Assembly: GCA_963691705.1 (NCBI GenBank)
Contig: OY829541.1
Location: forward strand, 12,146,564-12,210,563
DNA: 64,000 nucleotides
Direction: 5' to 3'
Origin: Viola odorata
Taxonomy: Eukaryota; Streptophyta; Magnoliopsida; Malpighiales; Violaceae
Shown: piece after piece, positions 1 to 10,500 of the stretch
How positions within the stretch are numbered: position 1 is the stretch's first letter
How the letters are laid out: every line of letters begins with the position of its first letter
Program-made: the position numbers and the translations under genes
Notes under the pieces: generated by a model
What the model was told of the DNA's origin: nothing
Database searches by the model: none
What the model saw: only the letters and a program-made list of their open reading frames with translations

Positions 1-1597
1 ATGCAACCTCATTTTTCTGCAAATATCAACTGCTTTAATTCTCGCAACCTGCTGGAAATTCTTCCGCAATTTATCAATTGTTTTATTTCTGTAAATATCA
101 ATTGTTTTATTTTCTGCAAATATCAACTGTTTTATTTTCTGCAATAGCAAGTGTTTTATGTTCTGCAAATATCCAACTGCTTATTTCTGCAGTATCAACC
201 TGTTTTATTTTCTGCAAATCACCAACTGTTTTAATTCCCTGTAAATCGTCAACTACATTTAATTTTTCTGCACTTATCAAAATGGCATTTAATTTTCGTA
301 TGCGTCAAATCGATCATTTCTCGCATGCAATCAACCCCGCATTTCATTTTCGTATGCGTAAAATCAATCATTTTTTGCATGCAATCAACACAGCATTTAA
401 ATTCTCGGATGCGTAAAATAATCATTTTTCGCATGCAATCAACCCAGCATTTAAATTCTCGTATGCTTAAAATAAATCATTTTTCGCATGCAATCAACTC
501 AGCATTTAATTATCGTATGCGTAAAATCAATCATTTTTCGCGTGCAATCAACTCAGCATTTAAATTCTCGTATGCGAAAAATCCATCATTTCTCGCATGC
601 AATCAACTGTCGTCATTTATTTTCCTGCACTTATCAAACTCAGCATTTAATTTCCGTATGCGTGAAATCCATCATTTCTTGTATGCAATCAACCGTAATT
701 TAAATTCTTGCTCTCATAAAATTGCTTATCGATTTCTCAAGCTATCGCTAACACTCTCATTTTGTAGGTTTTAATTTCAAAGCTTCGCTCGAAAGTACGC
801 CTTTCGATTCCTTTTTATTTATTCGACGCTTTTCGCAAATATCAATCGTACGCATGATATATAGAACTGCTAGAACTAAAATCAACCCACATGAACAACG
901 TGTTGAAAGAGTTGCTTAAAATACCATGCTCATGTGATTTTTAATTCTCGCATATATTGACTGCGTATACATGGGGACTTTCGATCCCACACCAGTTTTT
1001 CCACTTCAAAATCTATCATTTAAATATTGTACTCTGTTAGCAATCCATGATAGGTTCACATAGCAATCAATCTAATCATGCATGGCCCGATGATGAAATA
1101 AGAGGGCGCTCATTCAGTCTTGCGGAAAATTCAGTCCCATCACGTTACGGTCAAGAATAATCAATCGATCTTGATAAACAGTAACCCCGTCCGAAAGATG
1201 TTTTAATTATTCCTGAACGGTCACGATCATAGAAAAGACTAAAGTGACGATTCCTCTGAGGGCCCCCTTTTCAAAAACACATTTTTATCAAACACCTTTT
1301 TAACACCTCTCTCATCAACCGGTAACCATTTTCGGATGTGACTCGGGTGCCTAACACCTTCCCGAGACCATAATACGACCCCGAACCTTTGTCTGGGGTC
1401 CAGACCTCTTTTTTGTGCCTTTAGTTTTTTACTTATTATATTTCTTATGCCATGACGATCAAGGTTCCCTAAACCTAGCAACCAAATTAGGGTGGCGACT
1501 TCATTGCATGTTGCGAGGCGTCTGTTTACGCTGAGCATTGTAAGGTCCTAAATTTCATTGCACACTCGCGAATTTTTAAATTTTCGGGGGCGCGACA
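1..1597 (+). mobile_element. OgreB-family LTR, 3' part, cut by the window edge
   Basis: This stretch matches the 3' part of the LTRs at 7206-11347 and 26235-29116: the AT-rich head with ATCAACTG repeats, the tandem array around 285-640, the 'catgcatggcccgatgatga' region, and the terminal block ending CGCGACA. The last seven bases (1591-1597) correspond to CGCGATA in the other two copies, which fixes the LTR end at 1597. The left end lies outside the window, so it may be a solo LTR or the 3' LTR of a larger element. It lies inside or next to the distal part of the minus-strand element TatA-1. It has no coding capacity; small ORFs here are products of the tandem repeats. Confidence 0.85.
285..640. 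repeat. ~54-bp tandem repeat in OgreB LTR
   Basis: About six diverged copies of a unit with the core 'gcatttaaattctcgtatgc', then 'aatcatttttcgcatgcaat', starting near 285, 339, 392, 449, 502 and 557. The same array occurs at about 10105-10500 and 27830-28290 in the other LTR copies, so it is an inherited part of the LTR. Confidence 0.85.
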
Positions 1598-2225
1598 AGA
1601 GGCACCTCTTCTGAGCTGAGCTCTGTGGTGGAGGCCTTGAGAGATCCCCACTCTGCTGGTGGATGATGACAAAGATGCCGGGTCTCGGGCTTGAGTGCTT
1701 GCCGCTGCGCTTTCTTTTTTGTTTCTCCTTTGTATGTATCATGTATGCGGATATATGTTTAGGCCATTAGGCCGTAATAAAGACTTCTTTCGATTATTGG
1801 GCTTGCGATTTCTTTCCTTTTTTAGGGCATTAACCCTTGCTTCAGTTGAGGGCTGTGTCAGCCCAACTGAAAATGAGTCTGCCATTGGTCAGACTTCTGC
1901 AGCATTTATTCTTCTTTATCTGCCAGGTGGCGGCGGTTGTTCTGGCGAACCGTTTTGCATTAATCACGCGCCGCTTCTCCAGTATTAACTGATTGGGTGG
2001 TTTTTTGGTGTTTCTTGATTATCGAGAAGTCCCAGCAGGCGTGATCAAAGGATTTTATTTTTCCATTATGGTTGATCTTCTAGAGATTCATTAAATTATC
2101 CTCTAATCACGTGTGGGAAAAATCTGAAGAGTCTCACCACTTTAACTATTTATGGAGAGTTCTTCTTCTTTTTCCTGTTCATCTTCTTCTTTGTACTCTT
2201 CTGTTACTATTGATTTCCATTTCTC
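1598..2225. other. Non-coding 3' region of TatA-1, upstream of aORF-0
   Basis: I see no convincing ORF. A block with 'ggccattaggccgtaataaa' near 1762 is shared with the right end of the window (TatA-2, about 63927-63946 in reverse complement), and 'agcccaactgaaaatgag' near 1860 is shared with about 63820-63850, so this is native element sequence. A TATA-like 'ctatttatgg' near 2147 lies 75-80 bp before the aORF-0 start. Confidence 0.6.
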
Positions 2226-2651
2226 ATGGCTGATTCAGATGATCAGGTCTCTGATGAGCGAGAATCTCATCCGACCCCCCCAACCACACCGGATTCTGAC
2301 AATCCTCCTTCGCCGCCGTGCCTGAAGAGGAGATTGCCTCGCCGCAAAGGTCAGAAAAGGTCGAAGAAGAGAGTAAATTCTAAGACCACTGACTGGTTTT
2401 CTTCCTTCTCTGCCCCTCCTACTTGTAAGGGCAAGGAATTGTGTCCTCCTGCTGACTAGTTTGAAGAGGAGATTCCTCCAGGCGATACCGTCATAAAGGC
2501 GACATCTTCCGCTACAAAGGGGGAATCCAACCTGTTAGTGCCGAGTCTGGAGCGAAAGGTTGGCAAGTCTCGTCCTTTTGTTGATGACGAGCTTCCGTCC
2601 TCGGATGGGGAATACTGCTACTGGTCCTCTTACTGGCCTGATGAAGACTGA
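2226..2651 (+). pseudogene. aORF-0 of TatA-1 (antisense small ORF, one internal stop)
   Basis: This is an extra gene on the strand opposite to TatA-1 gag-pol. Read in one frame from ATG 2226 to TGA 2649-2651 it has 141 codons with one in-frame TAG at 2457-2459. The N-terminal part is Pro/Ser/Asp-rich (PTPPTTPDSDNPPSPP), followed by a strongly basic Arg/Lys cluster, a Ser-rich middle, and an acidic aromatic end (DGEYCYWSSYWPDED). The TatA-2 copy (63542 down to 63123) is intact and shares the PTPPT.PDSDNP block, the basic cluster and the acidic Tyr/Trp tail. I recognise no domain. The basic cluster could be a nuclear signal or bind nucleic acid, which is inference. ATG 2226 aligns with the ATG of the intact copy. 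Confidence 0.6.
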
Positions 2652-3103
2652 TTCCACCCCTGGCAATCCGTCATAGATGCCGTATGGCTATTATTAAACG
2701 AAATGAAATGATGCTTCTGCTTTTTTAGTCTTTCATGCTCATGCGTTAGCTCCTCCTTTGATGGATAGCTATCGTCAAGAAATTAACCGTTGCTTCAATG
2801 TAACCGCTTTCAACTGATTGTCAGTAACTGCCCCCTCCAGAAGATATAAATGCTTAGACATAAATATCCTTCTGAGGTTTTTCACAGGCTGTTCAATTTT
2901 TGAACTTAGCCTTTAAAAGGGAGCAACTGCTTTCTTTTAATACTCTTTGCTTGCTCTTTGGAATTTTCTCCTTCTCTCTCTAAGTTTTGTTTCAAAGGAA
3001 GTTACGATCACCGTTCGTCGGTGCCGACGGTTTTGCTCACCTCCTTCTGCTCAAGGTACTTTACTTCTTCCTTAGATTTTCTTCTTGCTGATTCATTATG
3101 AGC
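2652..3103. promoter_or_regulatory. Spacer and probable promoter region of aORF-1 (TatA-1)
   Basis: The spacer between aORF-0 and aORF-1 has no ORF of note. A 'cctttaaaagggag' TATA-like site at about 2912-2925 lies about 185 bp upstream of ATG 3104, followed by a CT-rich stretch (2930-3000). The TatA-2 copy has 'cctttataagg' on the minus strand at about 62839-62849, about 190 bp before its ATG. Similar spacing in two diverged copies makes a real core promoter plausible. A further 'gatataaatg' near 2843 is a weaker alternative. Confidence 0.45.
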
Positions 3104-5216
3104 ATGTCTAGGATACCCAAGGACACTCAGTGGCCTCTGGCCACAAATAGGTCTTTGAAGGGTTTCTAGCGGCCCATAGATTTAGAAATTGAGAGAACAC
3201 CTAGTGTTTTCGTTGATGAAACGGTATTGGAGGCCGAGTTGGAGGAAAATGGTATCTTTTTCCCTCCTGGTTATTCCATCAAAATTACTGATACTGGTCA
3301 TCAGCTTCATGACCCTCTATCGGGGAGCGATAGGATGGTATATTTTAATATGTTCCTTTACGGTTTTCGCTTTCCCATTCGTGAAGCGGTGAAAGGATTA
3401 CTGCGTCATTACGAAATTAACCCGGCTCAGATTACGCCTTCCTCCTGGTGCGGGATTCATGCCTTCATTCGTTCTTGCGAGTTGCTGGGTATCTTTATCC
3501 CGTCTGTCGATTTATTTTGCAAGTTTTTTAGCTTCAAGTACCGCAATTGTGGGGTAGATATCACTCCAAGGTGGAATGACACGTTAGTGCAGTTGTTCTG
3601 GCAGAAATTCCAGGACTTTAAAGAGACTGTGGCTAATTGGAAGAGCGGTTTCTTCATTGTGAAACTGCCTTTCCACCCGTGGCCTAGGGGCTTCAATCGG
3701 TGTCTTATTGATTCCATTTGGGCAAACCCGTCAGTAATGTCCAAGGAAGAGCTTCGGCAAACGAACATGCTGCTAGAACTGAGTTCGTCCTTTCGCATTC
3801 TAGAGTTTGCCTTGTACAGGCTTATAGATGAGTGTACTATAAGTAAGTTTCTTTCCTCCCGTTATCACTTTGGCTTATTCATTGTTCTGATACACCTTGT
3901 CGACAGGTGATGCTGAAAATCAACCGTCGGGCGATAAGGACGTTCCTTTAAACGTGAAGTCGCTTCAATCACTGCCGCCTTCTCCTCCGCCTGAGAGTTC
4001 CAATCACCCTGCCGCTCCACCAAAGAGAAAAAGAATCAAGACAGTTGTCAGGAGCGATATTTCCGACCGGGCCTCTCGCTTCCTCGAGAGGTGGTTACCT
4101 ATTCAGAACAGAGGGGTGACTCCGAGCCGTCCCAAGACTGAAGTAACTAACAATGGTAGCGAGGATTTGGATACCGACTCTGGGCTTCGTCATGCTTCCG
4201 CAGCTCAGCGGAAGAAGCTAAGAATGGGAAATAGCAACCCAGTCACTGAGGCTGCTTTAAAGAAGGTTAACAGGACTCCTGCTGTTGGAGCTGACGCCCT
4301 TAGTGGTGCGAGTACCTCCAAAATGGCGACACTGGTTGAGGCGTCCACCAACGTTCCTCCTGACACTTCCGAGGTTCCGCCAGTGGTCAACCTTCCTTCT
4401 CCAACTGCCGCTCCCGACTCTCCTATTTCCTCTTTCATTCCTGATATCACTGCACCAAACCTTGAGTCTGCCTCTACCCCTACTCCTCTGCCGAATGGCA
4501 TTCTGCCATTATTCTGCACTTCTATTTCAGGAGTTGGTGGTTCCGCTAAAAATTGCTCTCCTCCCTTTACCGCCAATCTTTCCTCTCAAGTTCCTCAAGG
4601 AGCCACTTCTTATCGCCTGGATCTATTCACCTTTGGCACCAGCGGACTTCGCGCACTAGGAATATCAGATCCGCTATCGTGAAATGAGCCGGTAGGCTCT
4701 ATAGTAAGTGCAATATTTGGCTCTCCTGAAGATAGGGAGGAGATGTCAAAGCTTCCACTAGAGGTTCATCGCGAACGCGCTCTAAATGACGTGCTGGCTA
4801 GCTTCCGCATGCTGAATTACTTCCTTGATATCCATGGCGACAAGATTCGAGGTTCCCCTTCCAAGGTGGCGGAGTTGACGCAACTCCAGGGCGATACCCA
4901 GACAGAGCTGAACGATTGTCGTGCTGAATTGGCCAGAGAGACAATAGGGAAGGCAAAGATAGAGCTTTTGGAGGCGGAATTGGTGGCTGCTGATAGAAGA
5001 AACTCTCTCCTTCGTGAAGAGATATCAGCCCGTGACGCGAAGTTGGTGAAGGTACCCACTGAGATATCGCGGTGTAAAGACAAGGCAATACGAGCCTTTG
5101 CCGCCAGATTCCCAGACTATTACCGTAGCGGGGCTTTCGATCCTGTCAAGATAGCTGATTACGCCTTTGAGAAAATAAAGGAGGTAGATGGGGGCGATAA
5201 AGGAGCTCTTCCGTGA
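3104..5216 (+). pseudogene. aORF-1 of TatA-1: two-exon antisense gene, plant-transposon-like domain plus coiled coil
   Basis: Exon 1 is 3104-3842, intron 3843-3906 (GTAAGT...GACAG, 64 nt), exon 2 is 3907-5216. Splicing keeps the frame (phase 1: A|GT GAT). Exon 1 encodes about 246 residues resembling Pfam PF04195 ('putative gypsy type transposon'): the helical block PAQITPSSWCGIHAF, then VDITPRWND, then NWKSGFF. Exon 2 encodes a Pro/Ser-rich linker and a coiled coil (about 4860-5060, with ELNDCRAELA and LLEAELVAA), ending DYAFEKIKEVD. In-frame stops lie at 3167-3169 (TAG) and 4680-4682 (TGA). The TatA-2 copy has the same exon structure with different stops, so the ancestor was open. The start at 3104 (MSR) matches the MSR start of TatA-2; ATG 3098 is in frame too. 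Function unknown; no catalytic motif is visible. Confidence 0.7.
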
Positions 5217-5822
5217 TTAGCGTAAGGCAACGCTTGAGAGTGTCTTATTTTTCTTCAAACATTGTTTTTGTTTGGTTTGTAATAATTGATAATGCTTGTG
5301 TAATAACGATTGTCCTTTCACTCTGAATAACGATTAATTCACTTCTTAGTGTTATCCTGCCAGCTGATAACTTGGCCATCGCTGAGTCTCATCATCTCGA
5401 TTGTTACGTCATCATGCTTGTCTTCTTTTTGATAAAGCGATTCTGCTTTTCGGAGCATTTAATGCTCAGGATCCCCTCATTAATGTGAGTGAGGGATCAA
5501 GATGGTTCAGAGACACGTGTCCGTTCATCAGGATGCTAGGGCTAGCGTGATTTGATAGGATCAAAGCGTCTTCTCGCTTTTCTAGGGTTGTACTCATTGC
5601 TCACGCCTGTCACGCTCACAACGACTGTTCCAGCGATCGTTTCTCTTAGCCTCTTAGGGTTATAAAACCCAACACTTACTTCTTTTTCCCACTTTTGATA
5701 ATCTGCTTTCCCTGTATTTTCTCGAATCGTCTCGCATTTCCGCTTTTCAATTTCCTTCTTATAAAGGTACTTCTTTATTTCCCTTTGCTGTCCTCTTCAT
5801 CTTTTTGTTTTCTTTTTCCACC
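5217..5822. promoter_or_regulatory. Spacer with TATA box of aORF-2 (TatA-1)
   Basis: I see no ORF of note apart from a T-rich leader. 'agggttataaaaccc' at about 5657-5672 contains TATAAAA (5662-5668), about 155 bp before ATG 5823. TatA-2 has the matching 'agggttataaaaact' on the minus strand at about 59952-59966, about 170 bp before its ATG 59787. The leader after the TATA is pyrimidine-rich in both. Confidence 0.5.
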
Positions 5823-7205
5823 ATGGGTAAAAGTAAAACTCGTGCTTCTGGGTCTAAATCAGTCGATGAGGAGAAAATAGATAATACAGCCAGTACTATT
5901 ACTTCTCCGGCCATCCTTCATAAGCATTTAACTGATCATGGTGCCAACATCCCCGAGGGCTTCAAGGTTTCTATTGCCCTTGAGTCTCTACGCTTGAACA
6001 ACGTTCTGACCGGCAAACGTAGGATCTTGTATGCCCAGATGTTTCGCTACGATTTCTGATTTTCGGTCGACTCTTTTATCCAAGAGTTGCTTACTTCTCT
6101 TGATCTGAGCCCCGTTCAATTAGCTCCAAATGCCTACTGTGGCGTTTATGCATTTTTAGAACTCTGTAAGTACAAGGGAATTACCTCTCCTTCCCTTGCA
6201 TTACTCAAATCTTTATTTCAGATGTATAACCGTCGGGGTGTGATAGCGATATCACCCCATTATGATGATGATTCCCTTAAGAACTTCACCTGAAAACTCC
6301 TTCATTTAGAGTCTTCCATTGATGGGTGGAAAGAGCATTTTTTTGTCATCGAAACTCCCGAGCTTCCGGGCCCATGGTGGCGGTCTGGTTTCAACCAAGA
6401 TGTCAAGGACAGTGCTTGGCGCCGGGAGGCTCTTAATGAGACAGAGCAAAACTGTTTTGACAAGTTACTCAAACTGGAAATCAGCGTTCACACCCGCATT
6501 CTGGCCTGCGGGGCCGATATCCGAGCCTGCATTAAACATGAGTATCGCGTCATTTTTTTGATTTTTAGCATTGATACTAACGCTAACGTTGTCTTGTGCT
6601 TTTGCAGTGACTGATCCCAAGTACATTCCCTGATATCTCTTGCATTGCTCTTCAACGCCTTCCTGCATTTTCTTTAGTTTTTCATATCTGGTGAATGCTT
6701 TTCTTCATAGGACACTTCTGCCGCTTCCACCCATACGCTACCATCGGGCAATATGGATTTGAGGCATGTGCTGAGTCACCCAAGGAAAAGGCAGAGACCT
6801 CACGGAGAAGACACAAGCCTGTCGTCGAGTCAAGTTGATGTCGGGGAAAAGCATTAGACCGCTCTTGACTCTTCGCTACCTCCCCAGAACCAGGTCACTA
6901 ACATCTTCGGGAACATGGGAGCTCCTGGGCCTTTCGAGACTTCTCCACCGTCGTTTGGCTCGGAGGTTCCTCATTTTTCTTCTAACTTGGGCTATAATGA
7001 CGACTTATTAGGCTTCTCCTGCTATCAACCCCATGACCCTTTCGGGCTTCAGGGGGGTTCCTCTACCAACCAACCTCCCTCTCCCCCTACTGTGGTCTTT
7101 GTTCCTTCTGATGCTTCAGCGCTTAAGCGCTTCGGGGAGGGAGCGGTTGTGTCCAATCTCCTAGACGATGTGAGTTCGGTTAACGTTGTCGGGCCTGTTA
7201 CCCAT
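5823..7205 (+). pseudogene. aORF-2 of TatA-1, 5' part, split by OgreB
   Basis: A paralogue of aORF-1. ATG 5823 sits in a good plant context (CCACCATGG) and aligns with ATG 59787 of TatA-2. The first exon encodes a plant-transposon-like domain (LSPVQLAPNAYCGVYAF, then a helix, then IAISPHYDDDSLKNF and WKEHFFVI). In-frame TGAs lie at 6057-6059 and 6291-6293. The intron is 6538-6607, but its donor reads ATGAGT where TatA-2 has GTGAGT, so splicing is probably lost. After the intron come a TGA at 6631-6633 and a frameshift, then an open stretch 6915-7205 (Ser/Pro-rich, ending GPVTH). Reading jumps from 7205 to 11353 when OgreB and one copy of its CCCAT target are removed, giving ...VTH-QLDLATL in frame. 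Function unknown. Confidence 0.7.
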
Positions 7206-7891
7206 TGTTGATACCCGAATTTTGACGCCATTTTTATTTAATTTTAGCATTTCTGTTATTTAGTTAATTTACAGTCATTTTCAGTTGATTTAATGTCGCT
7301 AGCATTCTTAGGTGTTTCGTTGCATTTTAGCATCATTGTTAGCATCGTCAGCTTTCGAAGTCGCATTTTTAATTTTTTGTCAAGTATTTTCATTATTATT
7401 ATCATTATTATTTTTAGCCTTAAAAATCACATTTTTAATTATCCGGCAGTCGTTTCTTAAATTATTCTTCGTTTTAGGTCATCACACGAATTTTAGGATT
7501 TTTTTATATTTTCGCACATTTTTTAGTATTTTTATTTTTTATTATTATTTTTGTTCGAGCTTTTATTGGACCCGAGTAAGTTCGCTCGGACAATAGCTCG
7601 ACTTTAAAATGTTTTCCATCAACTAGTTGCTAGATTTTTTTCCGGTCGCAACGGTCTACAGCGTTTCGTGTAATTTTCGGTGTAACGCTTTATTTTTTTC
7701 GTTCCCGCATTTCGCGCCTTTGAACACTAAAATAAACGCGTTAAACGAGAAGTTCTCATCGTTCGCTGTAGACGGTTAAAACCGTTGTATTTTTTTCTAC
7801 GCGCCGGTACCTTCGGCTCGAAAAGTCGGAACGTTTGCTCGACGGATCCGGCTCGAGGCTATTTAAATCAGATGAAAGGCCATTTGATCAT

Positions 7892-7937
7892 GGCCATTGA
7901 TCTGGTCAACCAAGGAAAGTCAACCAGATCAATGGCC
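7892..7937. repeat. Perfect 15-bp inverted repeat upstream of the OgreB TATA box
   Basis: GGCCATTGATCTGGT (7892-7906) and its exact reverse complement (7923-7937) flank a 16-nt loop, about 200 bp upstream of the TATA box. It is conserved without change at 26920-26965. Confidence 0.85.
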
Positions 7938-8133
7938 CTTGATTTATTGTGCATAATGCACATGCACAGTGCAAGGAAATTCTCAGCCACGAGCCCGCGC
8001 CCGAGCCACCTACTCTCCTTCTCAGCCACGTCTTCGTCCGAGCCACTAGCCGTAGCTCCCTAGCTCCGCCATCATCACGCCTCCAGCTCCTCCACGCGCA
8101 ACTCCCTCCGCCACTCTCCCACGCGTCTTTCGG

Positions 8134-8142
8134 CTATAAATA
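8134..8142 (+). promoter_or_regulatory. TATA box of OgreB LTR
   Basis: CTATAAATA lies within a short palindrome (GGCTATAAATAGCC), about 930 bp into the LTR, after a GC-rich stretch. The same site is at 27162-27170 in the second LTR. It is the best candidate for the element's Pol II core promoter. Confidence 0.6.
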
Positions 8143-8563
8143 GCCGTCTGTTCCTTCGTCAAAAGGGTCCGAAATTTCACAAAAAAAAAGCTCTACTCCC
8201 TCTCCATTTTTCCTGGCCAATTCACATACACTTGGACCACATTCCGCACTCTCAATCCCACTCCTCGCCGACGTTCGCCGGAGCAGCACCACGGTGAGCA
8301 TTTCGCTCTCATTTTTTAAAATTTCGTTTAACACTTAGTTAATTAATTAAGCCTCAAAACTTGCTGCGAACACTCGGTTTTCAACTCAATTTCACCATAC
8401 TAACACTAGTTTAAATTATCGTGGCTTAGTTTAATTGTTTCGGTAATTAACGTGTATATGCATTGTTTCTTTTTCTTCAAAAAGCTTGCTGTTTTCGTGT
8501 TCTTTTTCTTGCTGTGATCGTGTGTTGGTGCTGCTGGGAGGGAGACCTTCCTTTCGGGTCAAG

Positions 8564-8740
8564 AACCAGGCGAATTGGTCGCCTGGTTTCGTGGCATGAG
8601 TCGCCGGCCACAACGCCGGTGACGTGGGAAGCAAGAACAGCCATGCTGTTCTTGCGAGGAAGAAGAAGATGGGAACGGGCCAAGCCCGTCCCTCTAGGAA
8701 ATTAAGGCACTGATGGGCCTTGGCTTAAGCCAAGCCCATC
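8564..8740. repeat. Cluster of short hairpins downstream of the OgreB TATA box
   Basis: Three strong inverted repeats follow each other: AACCAGGCGA/TCGCCTGGTT (8564-8588), an 11-bp stem with a 3-nt loop (8631-8655), and a 14-bp stem with one bulge around the centre TTAA (8712-8740). A weaker GTCGCCGG stem lies between them. They would fall in the transcribed R/U5 region. The second LTR keeps them, and one arm is even better paired there (CCGGCGAC). Confidence 0.75.
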
Positions 8741-9195
8741 TTGCCTTTAATTGTTGTCATGGGCTAGGATTCATTCCTAGCCCAATTTGATTTAAGTCAT
8801 GCATGCGGGCCCGGCCCAAATAATTTTCGTCAAGCATTCGAGTCATTTTTTTTACGTTATTTTATCTAATGCTCGTATGTAATGTTAATTTAATTCGTAT
8901 GCCATATTTAATTAATCATTATTTACTTGTTTAAATTTAAATACTTGTTTATTATTTCGCTTTGCTTAAATATTTATATACCATGATTAAATATTTATGC
9001 ACGAAATTAAATAGTCGTATACCATGCTTTAAATGCTTATACATGATTTAAATGCTCACATGCGTCATTTCCGTGTTCATATGTTTTCGTATGCTCGTTC
9101 TTGCGACAACTTGTTATTTAATTATTTTATATCCGAATTGCTTCTTTCTTATCGCAATATTTATTCTCACAATATTTAATTTCAGTTATTTAAAT

Positions 9196-10000
9196 TACCG
9201 CCTATATGGTCGGTCGCATTTTAATTCTCGTAAATATCAACTGTTTTAATTTTTCGCAAACTGCTGGAAATCCTTCCGCAAATTATCAACTGTTTACTTT
9301 TCCGCACTTTACTTTTCCGCACTTTAAATTTCAGCAATTTACTTTCAGCAATTTAAATTCAATACCGCCTACATGGTCGTTCGCACTTATCAACTGCTTA
9401 ATTTTCCGCACTTTAAATTCCAGCAATTTACTTTCAGCAATTTAAATTCAATACCGCCTACATGGTCGGTCGCATTTTAATTTTCGTAAACATTCAACTG
9501 CTTTAATTTTTCGCACACTGCTGGAAATCCTTCCGCAAATTATCAACTGTTTACTTTTCCGCACTTTACTTTTCCACACTTTAAATTCCAGCAATTTACT
9601 TTCAGCAATTTAAATTCAATACCGCCTACATGGTCGGTCGCATTTTAATTTTCGTAAACATTCAACTGCTTTAATTTTTCGCACACTGCTGGAAATCCTT
9701 CCGTAAATTATCAACTGTTTACTTTTCCGCACTTTACTTTTCCGCACTTTAAATTTCAGCAATTTACTTTCAGCAATTTAAATTCAATACCGCCTACATG
9801 GTCGGTCGCAATATCAACTGTTTATTTTCTGCAATATCAACTGCTTTAATTTTTCGCAAAACTGCTGGAAATCCTTCCGCAAATTATCAACTGTTTACTT
9901 TTCCGCACTTTACTTTCCCGCACTTTAAATTTCAGCAATTTACTTTCAGCAATTTAAATTCAATACCGCCTACATGGTCGGTCGCAATATCAACTGTTTA
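9196..10000. repeat. ~168-bp tandem array in OgreB LTR
   Basis: Units begin with 'taccgcctacatggtcggtcgc' or close variants at 9196, 9363, 9452, 9620, 9788 and 9963; the spacing is 167, 89, 168, 168 and 175 bp, so one unit is a half unit. Each contains runs such as 'ttactttcagcaatttaaat'. The whole array is missing from the second LTR (26235-29116). Confidence 0.85.
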
Positions 10001-10104
10001 TTTTCCTCAAATATCCAACTGTTTATTCCCTGCATTATCAACCTGTTTTATTTTCTGCAAATCATTAAACTTTTCTTCTTCCCTGTAAATCGCCAATAGC
10101 ATTT

Positions 10105-10500
10105 AATTTTTCTGCACTTATCAAAACAGCATTTCATTTTCGTATGCGTAAAATCCATCATTTTTCGCATGCAATCAACCCAACATTTAAATTCTCGTAT
10201 GCGTAAAATCAATCATTTTTCGCATGCAATCAACCTAGCATTTAAATTCTCGTATGCGTAAAATCCATCATTTTTCGCATGCAATCAGCCCAGCATTTAA
10301 ATTCTCGTATGCGTAAAATCAATCATTTTTCGCATGCAATCAACACAACATTTAAATTCTCGTGTGCTTAAAATCAATCATTTTTCGCATGCAATCAACT
10401 CAGCATTTAAATCTCGTATGCGTAAAATCCATCATTTTTCGCATACAATCAACTGTCATCATTTTATCAAACTCAGCATCTCACTTTCGTATGCGTAGAA
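10105..10500. repeat. ~54-bp tandem array in OgreB LTR
   Basis: Six to seven copies of the unit with core 'gcatttaaattctcgtatgc' and 'aatcatttttcgcatgcaat'. The second LTR (27830-28290) has one more unit, which fits the 54-bp length difference left after the large deletion is subtracted. Confidence 0.85.

Noticed and set aside
78..703. Overlapping ORFs rich in FSAINSAFNFRMRKI-type repeats
   Set aside because: They are translations of the 54-bp LTR array; the same happens in the other LTR copies.
3227..3910. A possible host gene because exon 1 of aORF-1 is long and spliced
   Set aside because: The same gene occurs at the same place in TatA-2, so it belongs to the element.
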